Of a stretch of 64,000 nucleotides of DNA, positions 37,731 to 46,577 are shown one piece after another. The notes below the pieces were generated by a model. The model ran no database searches, was not told the DNA's origin, and was given only the letters and a program-made list of their open reading frames with translations. The stretch lies in assembly GCF_001990485.1 (NCBI RefSeq), contig NZ_LBFC01000018.1, positions 1 to 64,000 on the forward strand, in the 5' to 3' direction. The first letter of the stretch is position 1; each line of letters begins with the position of its first letter. A program made the translations under genes and the position numbers. Source of the stretch: Thermosipho affectus. Lineage in GTDB: Bacteria; Thermotogota; Thermotogae; Thermotogales; Fervidobacteriaceae.

Positions 37731-38369
37731 ATGAGTCTATTTTTTGGTAAAAAAGAGCAACTAGTAATTGAGTTATTTGAAAGTCATTTGGATTCCGTAG
37801 AAGATACCATAAAAAAATTGGTAGAACTTGTAAAGGAAAATGATATAGAAAAAAGAAAGGAGCTTGCCGAGGAAGTTAGAAAAATAGAATCACAGACAGA
37901 TCAAATTAGAAGAAAATCAGAACTTGAAATGTACTCCGGTGCATTTCTTCCAAACTTTAGGGGAGACCTTTTGGGTACCATTGAAGCACTAGATAGAATT
38001 GCAAACAAAGCAGAATCAGTAGCCGATGAGATAGATCTACAAAATCTAGTAATCCCACAAGAAATTAGAGAAAATATTATAGATCTCGTTGAAACATCTC
38101 TTGAAACCTATAAAGCCTTAAAAAAAGCCGCAAAAAAGATGTTTAAAGATTTTGATAAAGCAAGTGAGATGATAATAGAAACGGAAAAGTTCGAACATAA
38201 AACAGATGATATAGAAAGGGAAACAATAAGAAAGATATTTAATCTTGATATATCACTTGCGGAAAAAATACAATTAAAAAAGCTAGTACACAGAATAGCT
38301 GACATATCCGATACTTCAGAAGATGTCTCAGATAGAATCCAAATAATACTTTACAAAAGAAAAGTATGA
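37731..38369 (+). CDS. DUF47/PhoU-like phosphate transport accessory protein
   Basis: A 212-residue all-helical TIGR00153/DUF47 protein, the PhoU-like partner commonly encoded next to PiT carriers. Typical features are the start MSLFFGKKEQLVIELFESH, acidic helices (EEVRKIESQTDQIRRKSE) and SLAEKIQLKKLVHRIADISDTSEDVSDRI, which carry the metal-binding acidic residues. It probably regulates transport. It lies 15 bp after PiT copy 2 with GGAGG. Confidence 0.9.
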   Translation: MSLFFGKKEQLVIELFESHLDSVEDTIKKLVELVKENDIEKRKELAEEVRKIESQTDQIRRKSELEMYSGAFLPNFRGDLLGTIEALDRIANKAESVADEIDLQNLVIPQEIRENIIDLVETSLETYKALKKAAKKMFKDFDKASEMIIETEKFEHKTDDIERETIRKIFNLDISLAEKIQLKKLVHRIADISDTSEDVSDRIQIILYKRKV

Positions 38370-38387
38370 GACATTTGAGGAGTAAAA

Positions 38388-39023
38388 TTGATTAGTAAAA
38401 AAAACATTACAAAAGAAATTTTATCTTTAAAAGAAAATATCAAAGAACATTGTAAAATTTTCCATATAGAAAAAAATGAAGTATTACACTCACCACATGA
38501 AAAATTGGAACAAATAAGTGTTGTTTTAAAGGGAAGACTAAAAGTTGTAAAATTTACATCAGAAGGAAATGAACAAGTTGTAAAATATATAAGTGAAATG
38601 GAAAGCTTTGGTGAAGGGCTAATATTTGCTGGTGAATTTTATCCATCCTTTATAATCTCCGAAAAGAAATCAGAAATAATGGAAATCTCTAAGGAAGGAA
38701 TTTTATTTTTGTTAAAAAATAACGAAGAATTCCTTATTACTTATTTGAATGAAATATCAAGAAAAATGGTAAATTTATCAAATGTAATAGATATACTCAT
38801 TATTAAATCTGTAAAAGAACGGATAATAAAGTACTTCTCACTACTACATAAAACTCAAAACAGTGATGTAATATTTTTTAAGTCAAAACAAAAAATAGCA
38901 AATGATATCGGTAGCGTAAGAGAAGTTGTTTCAAAAAAGATTAAAGAACTAGAAAAAGAGGGGATAATAAAGATAATAGATAAAAATCACATTAAAATCA
39001 TAAATAAAAGGCTTTTTGAATAA
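38388..39023 (+). CDS. CRP/FNR family transcriptional regulator
   Basis: A 211-residue protein with a cyclic-nucleotide-binding-like beta domain (about 20-115, ISVVLKGRLKVVKFTSEGNEQVVKYI), a dimer helix, and a C-terminal winged HTH (KQKIANDIGSVREVVSKKIKELEKEGII). It has a single cysteine, so it is not an FNR-type 4Fe-4S sensor; the effector is unknown. The TTG start is behind GAGGAG. A terminator separates it from the split permease genes it may control. Confidence 0.9.
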   Translation: MISKKNITKEILSLKENIKEHCKIFHIEKNEVLHSPHEKLEQISVVLKGRLKVVKFTSEGNEQVVKYISEMESFGEGLIFAGEFYPSFIISEKKSEIMEISKEGILFLLKNNEEFLITYLNEISRKMVNLSNVIDILIIKSVKERIIKYFSLLHKTQNSDVIFFKSKQKIANDIGSVREVVSKKIKELEKEGIIKIIDKNHIKIINKRLFE

Positions 39024-39055
39024 AACCGTGATTGAAATCACGGTTTTATTTTTTT
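39021..39055 (+). terminator. Intrinsic terminator after the CRP-like gene
   Basis: TAAAACCGTGAT (39021-39032) and ATCACGGTTTTA (39037-39048) form a 12-bp stem around TGAA, followed by TTTTTTT. Confidence 0.92.
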
Positions 39056-39102
39056 GTGTAAAATATAATGAAATTAGAAAAATTTATAAAAGGAGTGATT
39101 TA

Positions 39103-39579
39103 ATGAACACTATAATTTTAATCGTCATAGCAATACTATTTTTAACTTGGTCAATATTTAAAAGTAAAGAAAAAACAAAAGAAAGCCTTATCTTATCAAA
39201 AAATCTCCTTATAAAGACATTTATCGAAATAATAGGAGTTATGGCATTAGTTGGTCTAGTTTTGGCAATATTACCACCAGAACTCATAAAGCAACTACTT
39301 GGAAATTCAAATGAATTTTTAAGCACGCTTTATGGAGCAATTATAGGGGCCTTAACTATAATACCCGCTTTTATAGCCTTTCCACTATCCAAATCACTTT
39401 ATCAAAGTGGTGCTAACTTAACTGCAATTGCTGCATTCATAACCACACTAACAATGGTAGGTTTTGCAACTATGCCAATAGAAACAAAGTATTTTGGAAA
39501 AAAATTTACACTACATAGGTTATGGTTAAGTTTTGTTGCTGCAATATTAATAGCCTCAGGTATGGCGGTGATATTGTGA
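39103..39579 (+). CDS. Half-size permease (ArsP/DUF318-like), N-terminal part
   Basis: A 158-residue membrane protein with one N-terminal helix, a basic cytoplasmic linker (SKEKTKES), and four further helices. The core LIKTFIEIIGVMALVGLVLAI, then ELIKQLLGNSNEF, GALTIIPAFIAFPLSKSL and TMVGFATMPIETKYFG, resembles one half of the full-length permease at 9664-10743. The ATG at 39103 behind AAAGGAGTGAT is used; an in-frame start at 39016 would lie in the preceding terminator. It overlaps the second half gene by 4 bp. Confidence 0.75.
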   Translation: MNTIILIVIAILFLTWSIFKSKEKTKESLILSKNLLIKTFIEIIGVMALVGLVLAILPPELIKQLLGNSNEFLSTLYGAIIGALTIIPAFIAFPLSKSLYQSGANLTAIAAFITTLTMVGFATMPIETKYFGKKFTLHRLWLSFVAAILIASGMAVIL

Positions 39580-40262
39580 TTAAATTAATAAAAAACAATA
39601 AATTAATATTTATTAGTATATTTCTCTATACTATAGCATTTTTTGTAAAACCATCGATATTTTACAAAGGTTTGGAAATGACAAAAGGATTTCTTATAGA
39701 AATGCTAGAAGTTATGCCACCCATTCTTATAATATCTTCACTAATAACAGTATGGGTACCTTCAGAAATTATAATGAAACACTTTGGAAAAAAATCTGGG
39801 ATAAAGGGTAAACTCTTATCAATATTTACAGGTGCAATATCGGCAGGTCCAATATACGCGGCTTTTCCCATTGCACAAGCTCTATTTTTCAAAGGGGCAA
39901 GTATTGCAAATTTAGTGATAATTATTAGTTCATGGGCAGTAGTTAAAATCGTAATGTTTATGGTCGAATCAAGCTTTCTTGGACTATCTTTTGCATTAAC
40001 AAGATATATACTAACAATACCGGCTATTTTACTGATGGGATACATTATGGAAAAATTAGTTAAAAGAGAAGACATTTTAAATGAAATCTCAAACAACAAT
40101 TACACGTACAAAAATATAAAGGAAGTATTACACGATTTACCAAACATGGATTGCGGTGCCTGCGGATATGCAAATTGCAAAGCTTTTGCAAAAGGAGTTT
40201 TAAATAAAGAAGTTACAATTGATGATTGTGTTATCAGAAAAAACGCAAAAAAAATAGCATAA
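39576..40262 (+). CDS. Half-size permease fused to a 4Fe-4S domain
   Basis: A 228-residue protein. Residues 1-175 are membrane helices matching a permease half (MPPILIISSLITVWVPSEIIMKHFG, GAISAGPIYAAFPIAQALFFKG). The C-terminal 45 residues hold DCGACGYANCKAF with a further Cys in IDDCVIRKN, the CxxCx4C...C pattern of the FeS (PF04060) domain of RnfB-like proteins. A cytoplasmic iron-sulfur cluster on a transporter suggests redox gating or cluster-linked transport (inference). The GTG start at 39576, behind GGCGGTGAT, overlaps the upstream half's stop. Confidence 0.75.
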   Translation: MIKLIKNNKLIFISIFLYTIAFFVKPSIFYKGLEMTKGFLIEMLEVMPPILIISSLITVWVPSEIIMKHFGKKSGIKGKLLSIFTGAISAGPIYAAFPIAQALFFKGASIANLVIIISSWAVVKIVMFMVESSFLGLSFALTRYILTIPAILLMGYIMEKLVKREDILNEISNNNYTYKNIKEVLHDLPNMDCGACGYANCKAFAKGVLNKEVTIDDCVIRKNAKKIA

Positions 40263-40290
40263 GTCCAGTTCCAAGTGGAACTGGACTTTT
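40261..40290 (+). terminator. Intrinsic terminator after the permease/Fe-S gene
   Basis: AAGTCCAGTTCC (40261-40272) and GGAACTGGACTT (40277-40288) form a 12-bp stem followed by TTTT counting from 40287. No T-run follows on the minus strand, so the convergent tsf gene is not obviously terminated by it. Confidence 0.85.
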
Positions 40291-40295
40291 AATAA

Positions 40296-40886
40296 TTATT
40301 CACCTACTGTAAATTTAACAAATCTTGAAACTTTGATATTTTCTCCTATCTTTGCAATTGCTTCTTTTATCATATCCTCAACTGTCTTTTCTTCATCAAA
40401 TGCAAATTTTTGTTCGTAAAGACAATTTTCCTCAAAGAATTTGTTTAATTTTCCTTCAATTATTCTTTCAATAACATTTTCTGGTTTTCCAGAATCTTTG
40501 AGTTGTTCTCTGTAGATATCCTTTTCTTTTTCGATAACCTCTTGTGGTACTTCTTCTCTTTTTACCCATCTTGGTGACATTGCAGCAATGTGCATTGCTA
40601 TTTTGTTTCCAAGTTCTTGGAATTCTTCTGTTCTTGCAACAAAGTCTGTTTCACAATTTAATTCCACCAAAACTCCTATTCTTTTGTTAAAATGTACATA
40701 AGATGCAATTATACCTTCTCCTGTTTCCCTTGATGCCTTTTTTGCAGCCTTTGCAATACCCCTTTTTCTTAAGACCTCTATGGCCTTTTCTATATCTCCG
40801 TTTGCCTCTTCTAGTGCCTTTTTACATTCCATCATTCCAGCACCCGTTCTATCTCTAAGCTCCTTAACAAGTTTTGCACTAATCAT
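40296..40886 (-). CDS. tsf: Elongation factor Ts
   Basis: A 196-residue EF-Ts of the short type. The UBA-like N-terminus is [26 protein letters not shown]; the core has [28 protein letters not shown]. It exchanges GDP on EF-Tu. The ATG at 40886 behind GGAGGAG is used rather than the longer frame to 40937, which overlaps the PHP gene. Unusually, rpsB is not next to it; the gene follows pyrG and a PHP phosphatase. Confidence 0.96.
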   Translation of the reverse strand: MISAKLVKELRDRTGAGMMECKKALEEANGDIEKAIEVLRKRGIAKAAKKASRETGEGIIASYVHFNKRIGVLVELNCETDFVARTEEFQELGNKIAMHIAAMSPRWVKREEVPQEVIEKEKDIYREQLKDSGKPENVIERIIEGKLNKFFEENCLYEQKFAFDEEKTVEDMIKEAIAKIGENIKVSRFVKFTVGE

Positions 40887-40899
40887 ACTTTCTCCTCCT

Positions 40900-41610
40900 T
40901 TATATATTTTTAGAAGATATTTTCCACCCATTCTCATATACCATCAAATACTTTATACCTACCTCTTCTAAAATTTCATACACCTTTTCTATTCCCCTTC
41001 CAACATGTTCTACTTTATGGGCATCGGAACCTATTGTAACATATTTTCCACCAAGTTTCTTAAAGAGTTTTAAAATATCAATTGAAGGATTTGGCTCACC
41101 ATATCTAAAAATACCAGCAGTATTAACTTCGATTGTTTTTCCCTTTTCAAGTACAAGTCTTAACACATCTTCAATAATTGGATAAAGCTTTTTAGAAAAA
41201 GGTTCAAAACCATCAGAAAACCTCCTTGGAAAATCAAGATGCCCTAGTACGTGAAAATCATCTATTTTCTTTACAAATGTGTATAAATCCAAAAGATACT
41301 TCTCATATACCTTTTGTCTATCTTTTTCATCATATCTCTTATGATTTGAAAGAATAACAAAATCAAATTCCTTTAAATCTATATCAATCTTTCCTTTTCC
41401 GTCCCATCCAAATTCCACACCTATTGGTAGATTCCTTTTTCTCATCTCTCTTTTATACACTTCCACATCAAATTTAAAACTTTCCTCACCATCCACTGCT
41501 TCATAGTGATCCGTTATTATTATACTCAAATTTCCAGCCATACTTAGTATATCATCTATAGAAGATGTGGAATCTGCGGAAAAGTTACTGTGTAAATGGT
41601 AATCTATCAT
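40900..41610 (-). CDS. PHP-domain phosphatase (histidinol-phosphatase-like)
   Basis: A 236-residue PHP protein. The metal-binding motifs DYHLHSNFS (residues 3-11), ITDHYE, LGHLDFP and GSDAHKVEH are all present, as in HisJ/HisK histidinol phosphatases. No his genes adjoin, so the substrate is uncertain. The ATG at 41610 behind AGGTGGAAAG overlaps the pyrG stop by 4 bp, so it is translated with pyrG. Confidence 0.82.
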   Translation of the reverse strand: MIDYHLHSNFSADSTSSIDDILSMAGNLSIIITDHYEAVDGEESFKFDVEVYKREMRKRNLPIGVEFGWDGKGKIDIDLKEFDFVILSNHKRYDEKDRQKVYEKYLLDLYTFVKKIDDFHVLGHLDFPRRFSDGFEPFSKKLYPIIEDVLRLVLEKGKTIEVNTAGIFRYGEPNPSIDILKLFKKLGGKYVTIGSDAHKVEHVGRGIEKVYEILEEVGIKYLMVYENGWKISSKNI

Positions 41611-43181
41611 TTCTTTCCACCTGCAATATTTACTAACCACTTAAAAATTGGATGAGGTGTTCCAACCTTTGATTTGTATTCTGGATGGTACTGTACTCCC
41701 AAGAAAAATGGATGATCTTCCAATTCCACAGCCTCAACAAAATCTGATTTTGCAGAAATCGTTAATTTATAACCCTCATTACCAGGTAATTTAAATATAT
41801 CTGAAAATGATTCGGCATCAACTTCGTATCTGTGTCTATGTCTTTCGTATATTACTAATTGGTTGCCGTATATTTTGCTCAAAAGTGTGTTTTCTAAAAC
41901 ATTTGTCTTTTGAGCTCCAAGCCTCATAGTACCACCTAGTTTTAAAATTTCTTTTTGAGATTCCATCATATTAACCACGGGATACGGTGTATTTGGATCA
42001 AATTCTGTGGAATTTGCCCATTCGTATCCTCCGACGTTTCTTGCAAATTCAATTGCCATAAGTTGCATACCAAGGCATATTCCAAGAATGGGTTTTTTAT
42101 TCTCACGCGCATACTTTATCGCCTTTATTTTACCTTCTATTCCCCTTCTTCCAAACCCTCCTGGTATAATTAACGCATCAAAACCATCAAGGTAATCTTT
42201 TACCTGTTCATCTGTCATATCTTCAAGTTCTTGTGCATCTACAATCACGGGTTTTTGAGCACCAGAAAGGTATACAGATTCAATTATACTTTTGTATGCA
42301 TCATCTGTACCAAGGTATTTTCCTACAATTCCTATTTTTAAAAGCTCAAATGATTTTGGATAATTCCAAGAAAAATTATCTTTAATATCCAAGTCCAATT
42401 TTTCAGAAATAAGATTATGTAAATTTAACGAGTGAAGTACCACTGGTACCTCGTATACATTTGATACATCTGGGAGATTTATCACCCTATTTTTTGGTAC
42501 ACCACTAAATAACGCTACCTTAAACAAACTATTAGCATCGATAGGCATTTCCGTTCTAACTATTATAGTGTCAGGGTGAATACCTATTTTCCTTAAAAGC
42601 TGAACAGATTGCTGAGTGGGTTTGGTCTTAAACTCATTTGTGGTTCTAAGATACGGAACATATGTTACATGCACAAAGTGGAAATTTTCCCTTCCCACTT
42701 CAAAGGCAAGTTCTCTTACCGCTTCTAAAAACACTTCACCCTCTATATCTCCAACTGTTCCCCCTATTTCTATTACCAAGAGTTCTCCATCCATTGACTT
42801 AATTCTATCTTTAATTTCAGATGTGACATGAGGTACTATTTGAACGGTGGAACCCAAATACCTTCCATCCCTTTCACGTTGGATAACGGAAAAGTATATC
42901 TGCCCCGCCGTAATATTATTTTTTCTTGAAACGTTTATTCCCAAAAATCTTTCATAATGTCCCAAATCAAGGTCTGCCTCATAACCATCGTCTGTAACAA
43001 ATACTTCACCGTGCTGATTTGGATTCATAGTCCCCGCATCTACATTTAAGTAAGGATCTATCTTTAATATATTAACATCTATACCACTATCTTTTAAAAT
43101 CCTGGCAAGAGATGCGGAAAAAATTCCCTTTCCTATTCCACTTAATACACCACCAGTAACCACAATAAATTTTTGAGGCAT
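41607..43181 (-). CDS. pyrG: CTP synthase
   Basis: A 524-residue two-domain enzyme. The synthase domain opens KFIVVTGGVLSGIGKGIFSASL and contains DPYLNVDAGTMNPNQHGEVFV. The class I glutamine amidotransferase domain has the nucleophile in GICLGMQLM and the His-Glu pair in GVQYHPEYKS. It makes CTP from UTP, ATP and glutamine. The ATG follows AAGGAGGG. A 16-bp palindrome lies just upstream. Confidence 0.98.
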   Translation of the reverse strand: MPQKFIVVTGGVLSGIGKGIFSASLARILKDSGIDVNILKIDPYLNVDAGTMNPNQHGEVFVTDDGYEADLDLGHYERFLGINVSRKNNITAGQIYFSVIQRERDGRYLGSTVQIVPHVTSEIKDRIKSMDGELLVIEIGGTVGDIEGEVFLEAVRELAFEVGRENFHFVHVTYVPYLRTTNEFKTKPTQQSVQLLRKIGIHPDTIIVRTEMPIDANSLFKVALFSGVPKNRVINLPDVSNVYEVPVVLHSLNLHNLISEKLDLDIKDNFSWNYPKSFELLKIGIVGKYLGTDDAYKSIIESVYLSGAQKPVIVDAQELEDMTDEQVKDYLDGFDALIIPGGFGRRGIEGKIKAIKYARENKKPILGICLGMQLMAIEFARNVGGYEWANSTEFDPNTPYPVVNMMESQKEILKLGGTMRLGAQKTNVLENTLLSKIYGNQLVIYERHRHRYEVDAESFSDIFKLPGNEGYKLTISAKSDFVEAVELEDHPFFLGVQYHPEYKSKVGTPHPIFKWLVNIAGGKK

Positions 43182-43195
43182 ATTATCCCTCCTTT

Positions 43196-43211
43196 TAGTA
43201 AAATTTTACTA
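43196..43211. promoter_or_regulatory. 16-bp perfect palindrome in the pyrG 5' region
   Basis: TAGTAAAATTTTACTA is perfectly self-complementary and lies about 15 bp upstream of the pyrG start, in the leader of the minus-strand transcript. It could be an operator, but its A/T content makes a chance palindrome plausible. Confidence 0.3.
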
Positions 43212-43241
43212 TTTTTTGTTATATTTCGTGTTTCTTTAAAG

Positions 43242-43290
43242 TTACAGCTTTTCTTTTTTTGTGGTATCATATATTTGGAAACGTTCCAAA
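43242..43290 (+). promoter_or_regulatory. Promoter and LacI-type operator of the cinA-lacI operon
   Basis: TTACAG (43242-43247) and TATCAT (43265-43270) are 17 bp apart, and TGG before the -10 adds an extended element. TTTGGAA-ACG-TTCCAAA (43274-43290) follows at the expected transcription start: 7-bp inverted arms around a central CG step, as in LacI-family operators. The LacI-type gene at the end of the operon is the obvious candidate regulator. Confidence 0.7.
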
Positions 43291-43311
43291 CACGAAAAGA
43301 GGTGAATTCAT

Positions 43312-44502
43312 ATGAAAAAATCCATAATTTTGGCAATAGGAAATGAACTAGTCGAGGGAATAATACTAGATACAAACTCAAAATATATATCAAGAAAGTT
43401 ATTAGATTTTGGATACAAAACTATAGCTATAAAAACACTTCCAGATGACATGAAAATATTGGTAGAAGAAATTAAAAGTTCCTTAAAAAAAGCAGATTTA
43501 TTAATAACAACTGGAGGTTTAGGTCCTACAGAAGATGATCTAACAAGAGAGTCGGTTTCCAAAGCCATTGGAAAAAAACTCGTATTTTCAGATAAAATAT
43601 ACAAAAGCATATTAGAAAAGATAAAAAAATTTCACAGAGAAGTGCCAGAAAATGTAAAAAAACAAGCATGGGTAATAGAAAGTGCAAAGGTAATAGAAAA
43701 TCCCGTTGGAACAGCACCTGGACAGATAATTGATAATATAATTATTCTTCCAGGTCCTCCTGTTGAAATGAAACCTATTTTTGATAAAGCGTTAAACTAC
43801 ATAGAAAAAGGTGAAAAAATATATCAAAGAAGGGTTAAATTTTTGGGTATTCCAGAGGCCGTATTGGTAGAAAAATACAAAGATATAATATACAAACACG
43901 ATATCAACGTTGCAACAATGGCAAGTCATATCACAGGTGTGGAATTAAGGTTTACCGGTGAAAGAAAAAAAGTAGATGAAATAGTAAATTTACTTAAGGA
44001 AAAATTATCCGATTATATTTACGCATTTGACGACAAAACAATAGAAGAAGTGGTCTTTGAAAAATTGGGAGATAAAACTGTCTCCTTTGCAGAATCTTGT
44101 ACAGGTGGATTGATTTCCTCAAAATTTGTTAGTCTCCCTGGTGTTTCAAAAGTATTTAAAGGCGCAATTGTAGCATATTCAAATGAAGTAAAGGAAAATG
44201 TTTTAAATGTAAGTAAAAATACCATTAAAACTTTTGGAGCTGTAAGTAAAGAATGCGTAACTGAAATGGCAAAAGGGGTATGTAAGATTCTAAATAGCGA
44301 TTATTCCGTCTCGGTATCTGGTATAGCAGGACCCACAGGTGGTACCAAGGAAAAACCCGTAGGGACTGTTTGGATTTGTGCCTACGATAGACAAAAAGAT
44401 GTTTATCTTGCAAAAAATTTTCTCTTTAGGGGAAATAGACAAATAATAAGGGAAAAATCTTCACTCTATGCATTAAATCTACTAAGGAGGATTATAGAAT
44501 GA
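43312..44502 (+). CDS. cinA: CinA family protein (NMN amidohydrolase / competence-damage protein)
   Basis: A 396-residue two-domain CinA. The N-terminal MoaB/COG1058 domain includes AIGNELVEG, DTNSKYIS, TTGGLGPTEDDLTRE and PGPPVEMKP. The C-terminal PncC domain includes VSFAESCTGGLISSKFVSLPGVS, GAIVAYSNEVK and SGIAGPTGGTKEKPVGTVW. PncC deamidates NMN in pyridine-nucleotide salvage; the COG1058 domain hydrolyses ADP-ribose. The ATG is behind AAGAGGTG. It overlaps the LacI gene by 4 bp. Confidence 0.93.
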   Translation: MKKSIILAIGNELVEGIILDTNSKYISRKLLDFGYKTIAIKTLPDDMKILVEEIKSSLKKADLLITTGGLGPTEDDLTRESVSKAIGKKLVFSDKIYKSILEKIKKFHREVPENVKKQAWVIESAKVIENPVGTAPGQIIDNIIILPGPPVEMKPIFDKALNYIEKGEKIYQRRVKFLGIPEAVLVEKYKDIIYKHDINVATMASHITGVELRFTGERKKVDEIVNLLKEKLSDYIYAFDDKTIEEVVFEKLGDKTVSFAESCTGGLISSKFVSLPGVSKVFKGAIVAYSNEVKENVLNVSKNTIKTFGAVSKECVTEMAKGVCKILNSDYSVSVSGIAGPTGGTKEKPVGTVWICAYDRQKDVYLAKNFLFRGNRQIIREKSSLYALNLLRRIIE

Positions 44503-45482
44503 AAAAGAAAAATATTACCATAAAAGATGTGGCAAAAAAAGCAGGTGTTGGTGTGGGAACTGTTTCGCGGGTTATAAATAACAGTCCGCACGTTAACCCA
44601 AGAACTAAAGAACATGTATTAAAAATTATACAGGAAATGGGTTACATGCCAAATCCTCATGCAAGAAGGCTTTCAAGTGGACACACAAAGATAATAACCA
44701 CTATCTTTCCACAGATGGTTGGTGAATTTCACCAACTTTTGCTTTCTGGAATAGATGAAGTATTTGAAAAAGAAGGATATACTTCCTTTGTATATCCACT
44801 TTACAGTGAAAATAGATATAAATTTGTAAGGGAAAGCTCTGATTTTGTGCTTGGTACCGACGGAGTAATAATTGATGCGCTAAATGTTGACAAGCTCTTA
44901 AAACAGTATATCCCAAAAAATGTACCCGTTGTTTCGGTGGAATTTGATTCGCAAAAGTACGATTCTGTAATATTGGATAATTTCTACGGTGGAATGATAG
45001 CAGGAGACTATCTATCTAATTTTGAAGGTGATTTATTTATAGTAACACACGATAGAAAAACAAAATTAGAAAGTACCGTCTTTGAAGAAAGGGTAAGTGG
45101 ATTTATCGAATCAATAGAAAGAAAAGGAAGAAAAGTAGCAAAAATATTTAAAATAGATCTCGATTGGCTTGAAGCAATTAAAGTTGCAAAAGCTGTTTTT
45201 TCCATTTCAAAAAAACCCCTTATATTTGCAACAACAGATTACTTTGCATTCCCGGTAATAGAATTTGCAAGGATAAAAGGACTTGAACCTAAAGAAGACT
45301 TTTTTCTCTGTGGATTTGATAATCTTACTTTATCCAGCATATTAAATATTACCACCATAAAACAACCTATAAAGAAAATGGGAAAAACTGCAGGTGAAAT
45401 GTTATTAAGAAAAATAAAGGGATATAGCAGAAAAAGACAAACAGTTGCCTTTAAACCTGAATTAATAGAAAGAAATACATAA
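44499..45482 (+). CDS. LacI family transcriptional regulator
   Basis: A 327-residue regulator. The HTH TIKDVAKKAGVGVGTVSRVINNSPHVN and hinge helix PNPHARRLSSG are standard; the periplasmic-binding-like sugar domain ends with TTIKQPIKKMGKTAGEMLL. The effector is unknown. It is translated from the cinA transcript (ATG overlaps the cinA stop, with AAGGAGG) and probably represses that operon through the palindrome at 43274-43290 (inference). No sugar genes adjoin, unlike most LacI members. Confidence 0.93.
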   Translation: MKKKNITIKDVAKKAGVGVGTVSRVINNSPHVNPRTKEHVLKIIQEMGYMPNPHARRLSSGHTKIITTIFPQMVGEFHQLLLSGIDEVFEKEGYTSFVYPLYSENRYKFVRESSDFVLGTDGVIIDALNVDKLLKQYIPKNVPVVSVEFDSQKYDSVILDNFYGGMIAGDYLSNFEGDLFIVTHDRKTKLESTVFEERVSGFIESIERKGRKVAKIFKIDLDWLEAIKVAKAVFSISKKPLIFATTDYFAFPVIEFARIKGLEPKEDFFLCGFDNLTLSSILNITTIKQPIKKMGKTAGEMLLRKIKGYSRKRQTVAFKPELIERNT

Positions 45483-45493
45483 GGAGGAATATT

Positions 45494-46129
45494 ATGAAAA
45501 AAGGTGATTTTATTTGGATATTTACATTTCTTCTAATAATTTTTCTTTTAATCTTTCTCCATGACTATTATATAGCTTTAAATAGATCCCATCCATACTT
45601 TATGGGATTTTTAAAGGTATCCATACTTGCAACTATGGGAGAAGTACTATCTTTGAGATTACAAAGAAAAAGATATACAAAACCATACGGATTAATATAC
45701 AGATTTATTATATGGGGATTTCTAGGTATGTGTTTTGTACTTGTATTTGAATTATTTTCAAGTGGCACGTATATTGTTATGGAAAAAGGACTTCTTCCAG
45801 GAAAAAATAAATTCCTTCACGCATTTTTTACCAGCACACTGATGAACCTTATATTTGCTCCAACTTTTATGGCATTTCATAGAATAACCGATACCTACAT
45901 AGACTTGGGAAAAGGAAGAATAAAAGAAATATTTTCCGTAAAATTTAGTGATGTTATAAATACAATTGACTGGAATAAATTTTTTGGTTTTGTTGTTCTA
46001 AAAACTATACCGTTTTTTTGGATTCCAGCCCATACTATTACATTCTTACTACCAGCAGAATACAGGGTATTAACAGCTGCAATGCTCTCTATTGCACTGG
46101 GAGTGTTGTTATCCATACGAAAGGGGTAA
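45494..46129 (+). CDS. Membrane protein with Mpv17/PMP22-like pattern
   Basis: A 211-residue protein with four to five helices. An early AT-MGEVLSLRLQRK segment and a late DWNKFFGFVVLKTIPFFWIP, then AHTITFLLPAEYR and LGVLLS, resemble the Mpv17/PMP22 family, whose C-terminus reads W-x-PxQ-x-NF-xx-VPxxxR...LS. The match is by eye and moderate; Mpv17 proteins form small channels in eukaryotic organelles. It lies 11 bp after the LacI gene with AAGGAGG and 4 bp before an SRPBCC gene, so it may belong to the cinA operon. Confidence 0.6.
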   Translation: MKKGDFIWIFTFLLIIFLLIFLHDYYIALNRSHPYFMGFLKVSILATMGEVLSLRLQRKRYTKPYGLIYRFIIWGFLGMCFVLVFELFSSGTYIVMEKGLLPGKNKFLHAFFTSTLMNLIFAPTFMAFHRITDTYIDLGKGRIKEIFSVKFSDVINTIDWNKFFGFVVLKTIPFFWIPAHTITFLLPAEYRVLTAAMLSIALGVLLSIRKG

Positions 46130-46133
46130 TACT

Positions 46134-46577
46134 GTGCTTAAATTGAAACCCATGCATTTTACAGATTTTATAGATGCACCTGTTGAAAAGGTATACAAAA
46201 CGTTTGTAAATGAAAACGGATGGGATCCATGGTTTACAGATGGCATGAAAATGGAATTAAAAGACGGTGGAAAGATATTCTTTAGATGGGAAAGATTAAC
46301 AGGTGAAGAGGTTATTGATAGGGGATACACTATTGAAATAATTCCAAACAAGTTATGGGAATTCTGGTGGTATGAATACGAAGACGGATTTAGATCAAAA
46401 GTTACTATAAAGTTTCAAAAGAACTTAGACGGTGGAACTTGGATAAGTATAACGGATAATACCATTGTTAAAAGCATGGAAGAAATAGACATTAGATACG
46501 GTTGTGCATTTGGATGGGGACAGATGCTCATACTCGCAAAGGCATATATAGAACAAAATATAATACTACTTCGGTAA
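46134..46577 (+). CDS. SRPBCC (START/Bet v1-like) domain protein
   Basis: A 147-residue single-domain protein of the AHSA1/polyketide-cyclase-like group. FTDFIDAPVEKVYKTFVNENGWDPWFTDGM opens the helix-grip fold, GKIFFRWERLTGEE is the strand region, and a long C-terminal helix GCAFGWGQMLILAKAYIEQN closes the pocket. The ligand is unknown. The GTG start at 46134 behind AAAGGGGT is chosen; the longer in-frame start overlaps the upstream gene. Confidence 0.75.
   Translation: MLKLKPMHFTDFIDAPVEKVYKTFVNENGWDPWFTDGMKMELKDGGKIFFRWERLTGEEVIDRGYTIEIIPNKLWEFWWYEYEDGFRSKVTIKFQKNLDGGTWISITDNTIVKSMEEIDIRYGCAFGWGQMLILAKAYIEQNIILLR

Noticed and set aside
38388-39023. FNR-type oxygen sensor
   Set aside because: Only one cysteine is present, so the four-cysteine cluster of FNR cannot form.
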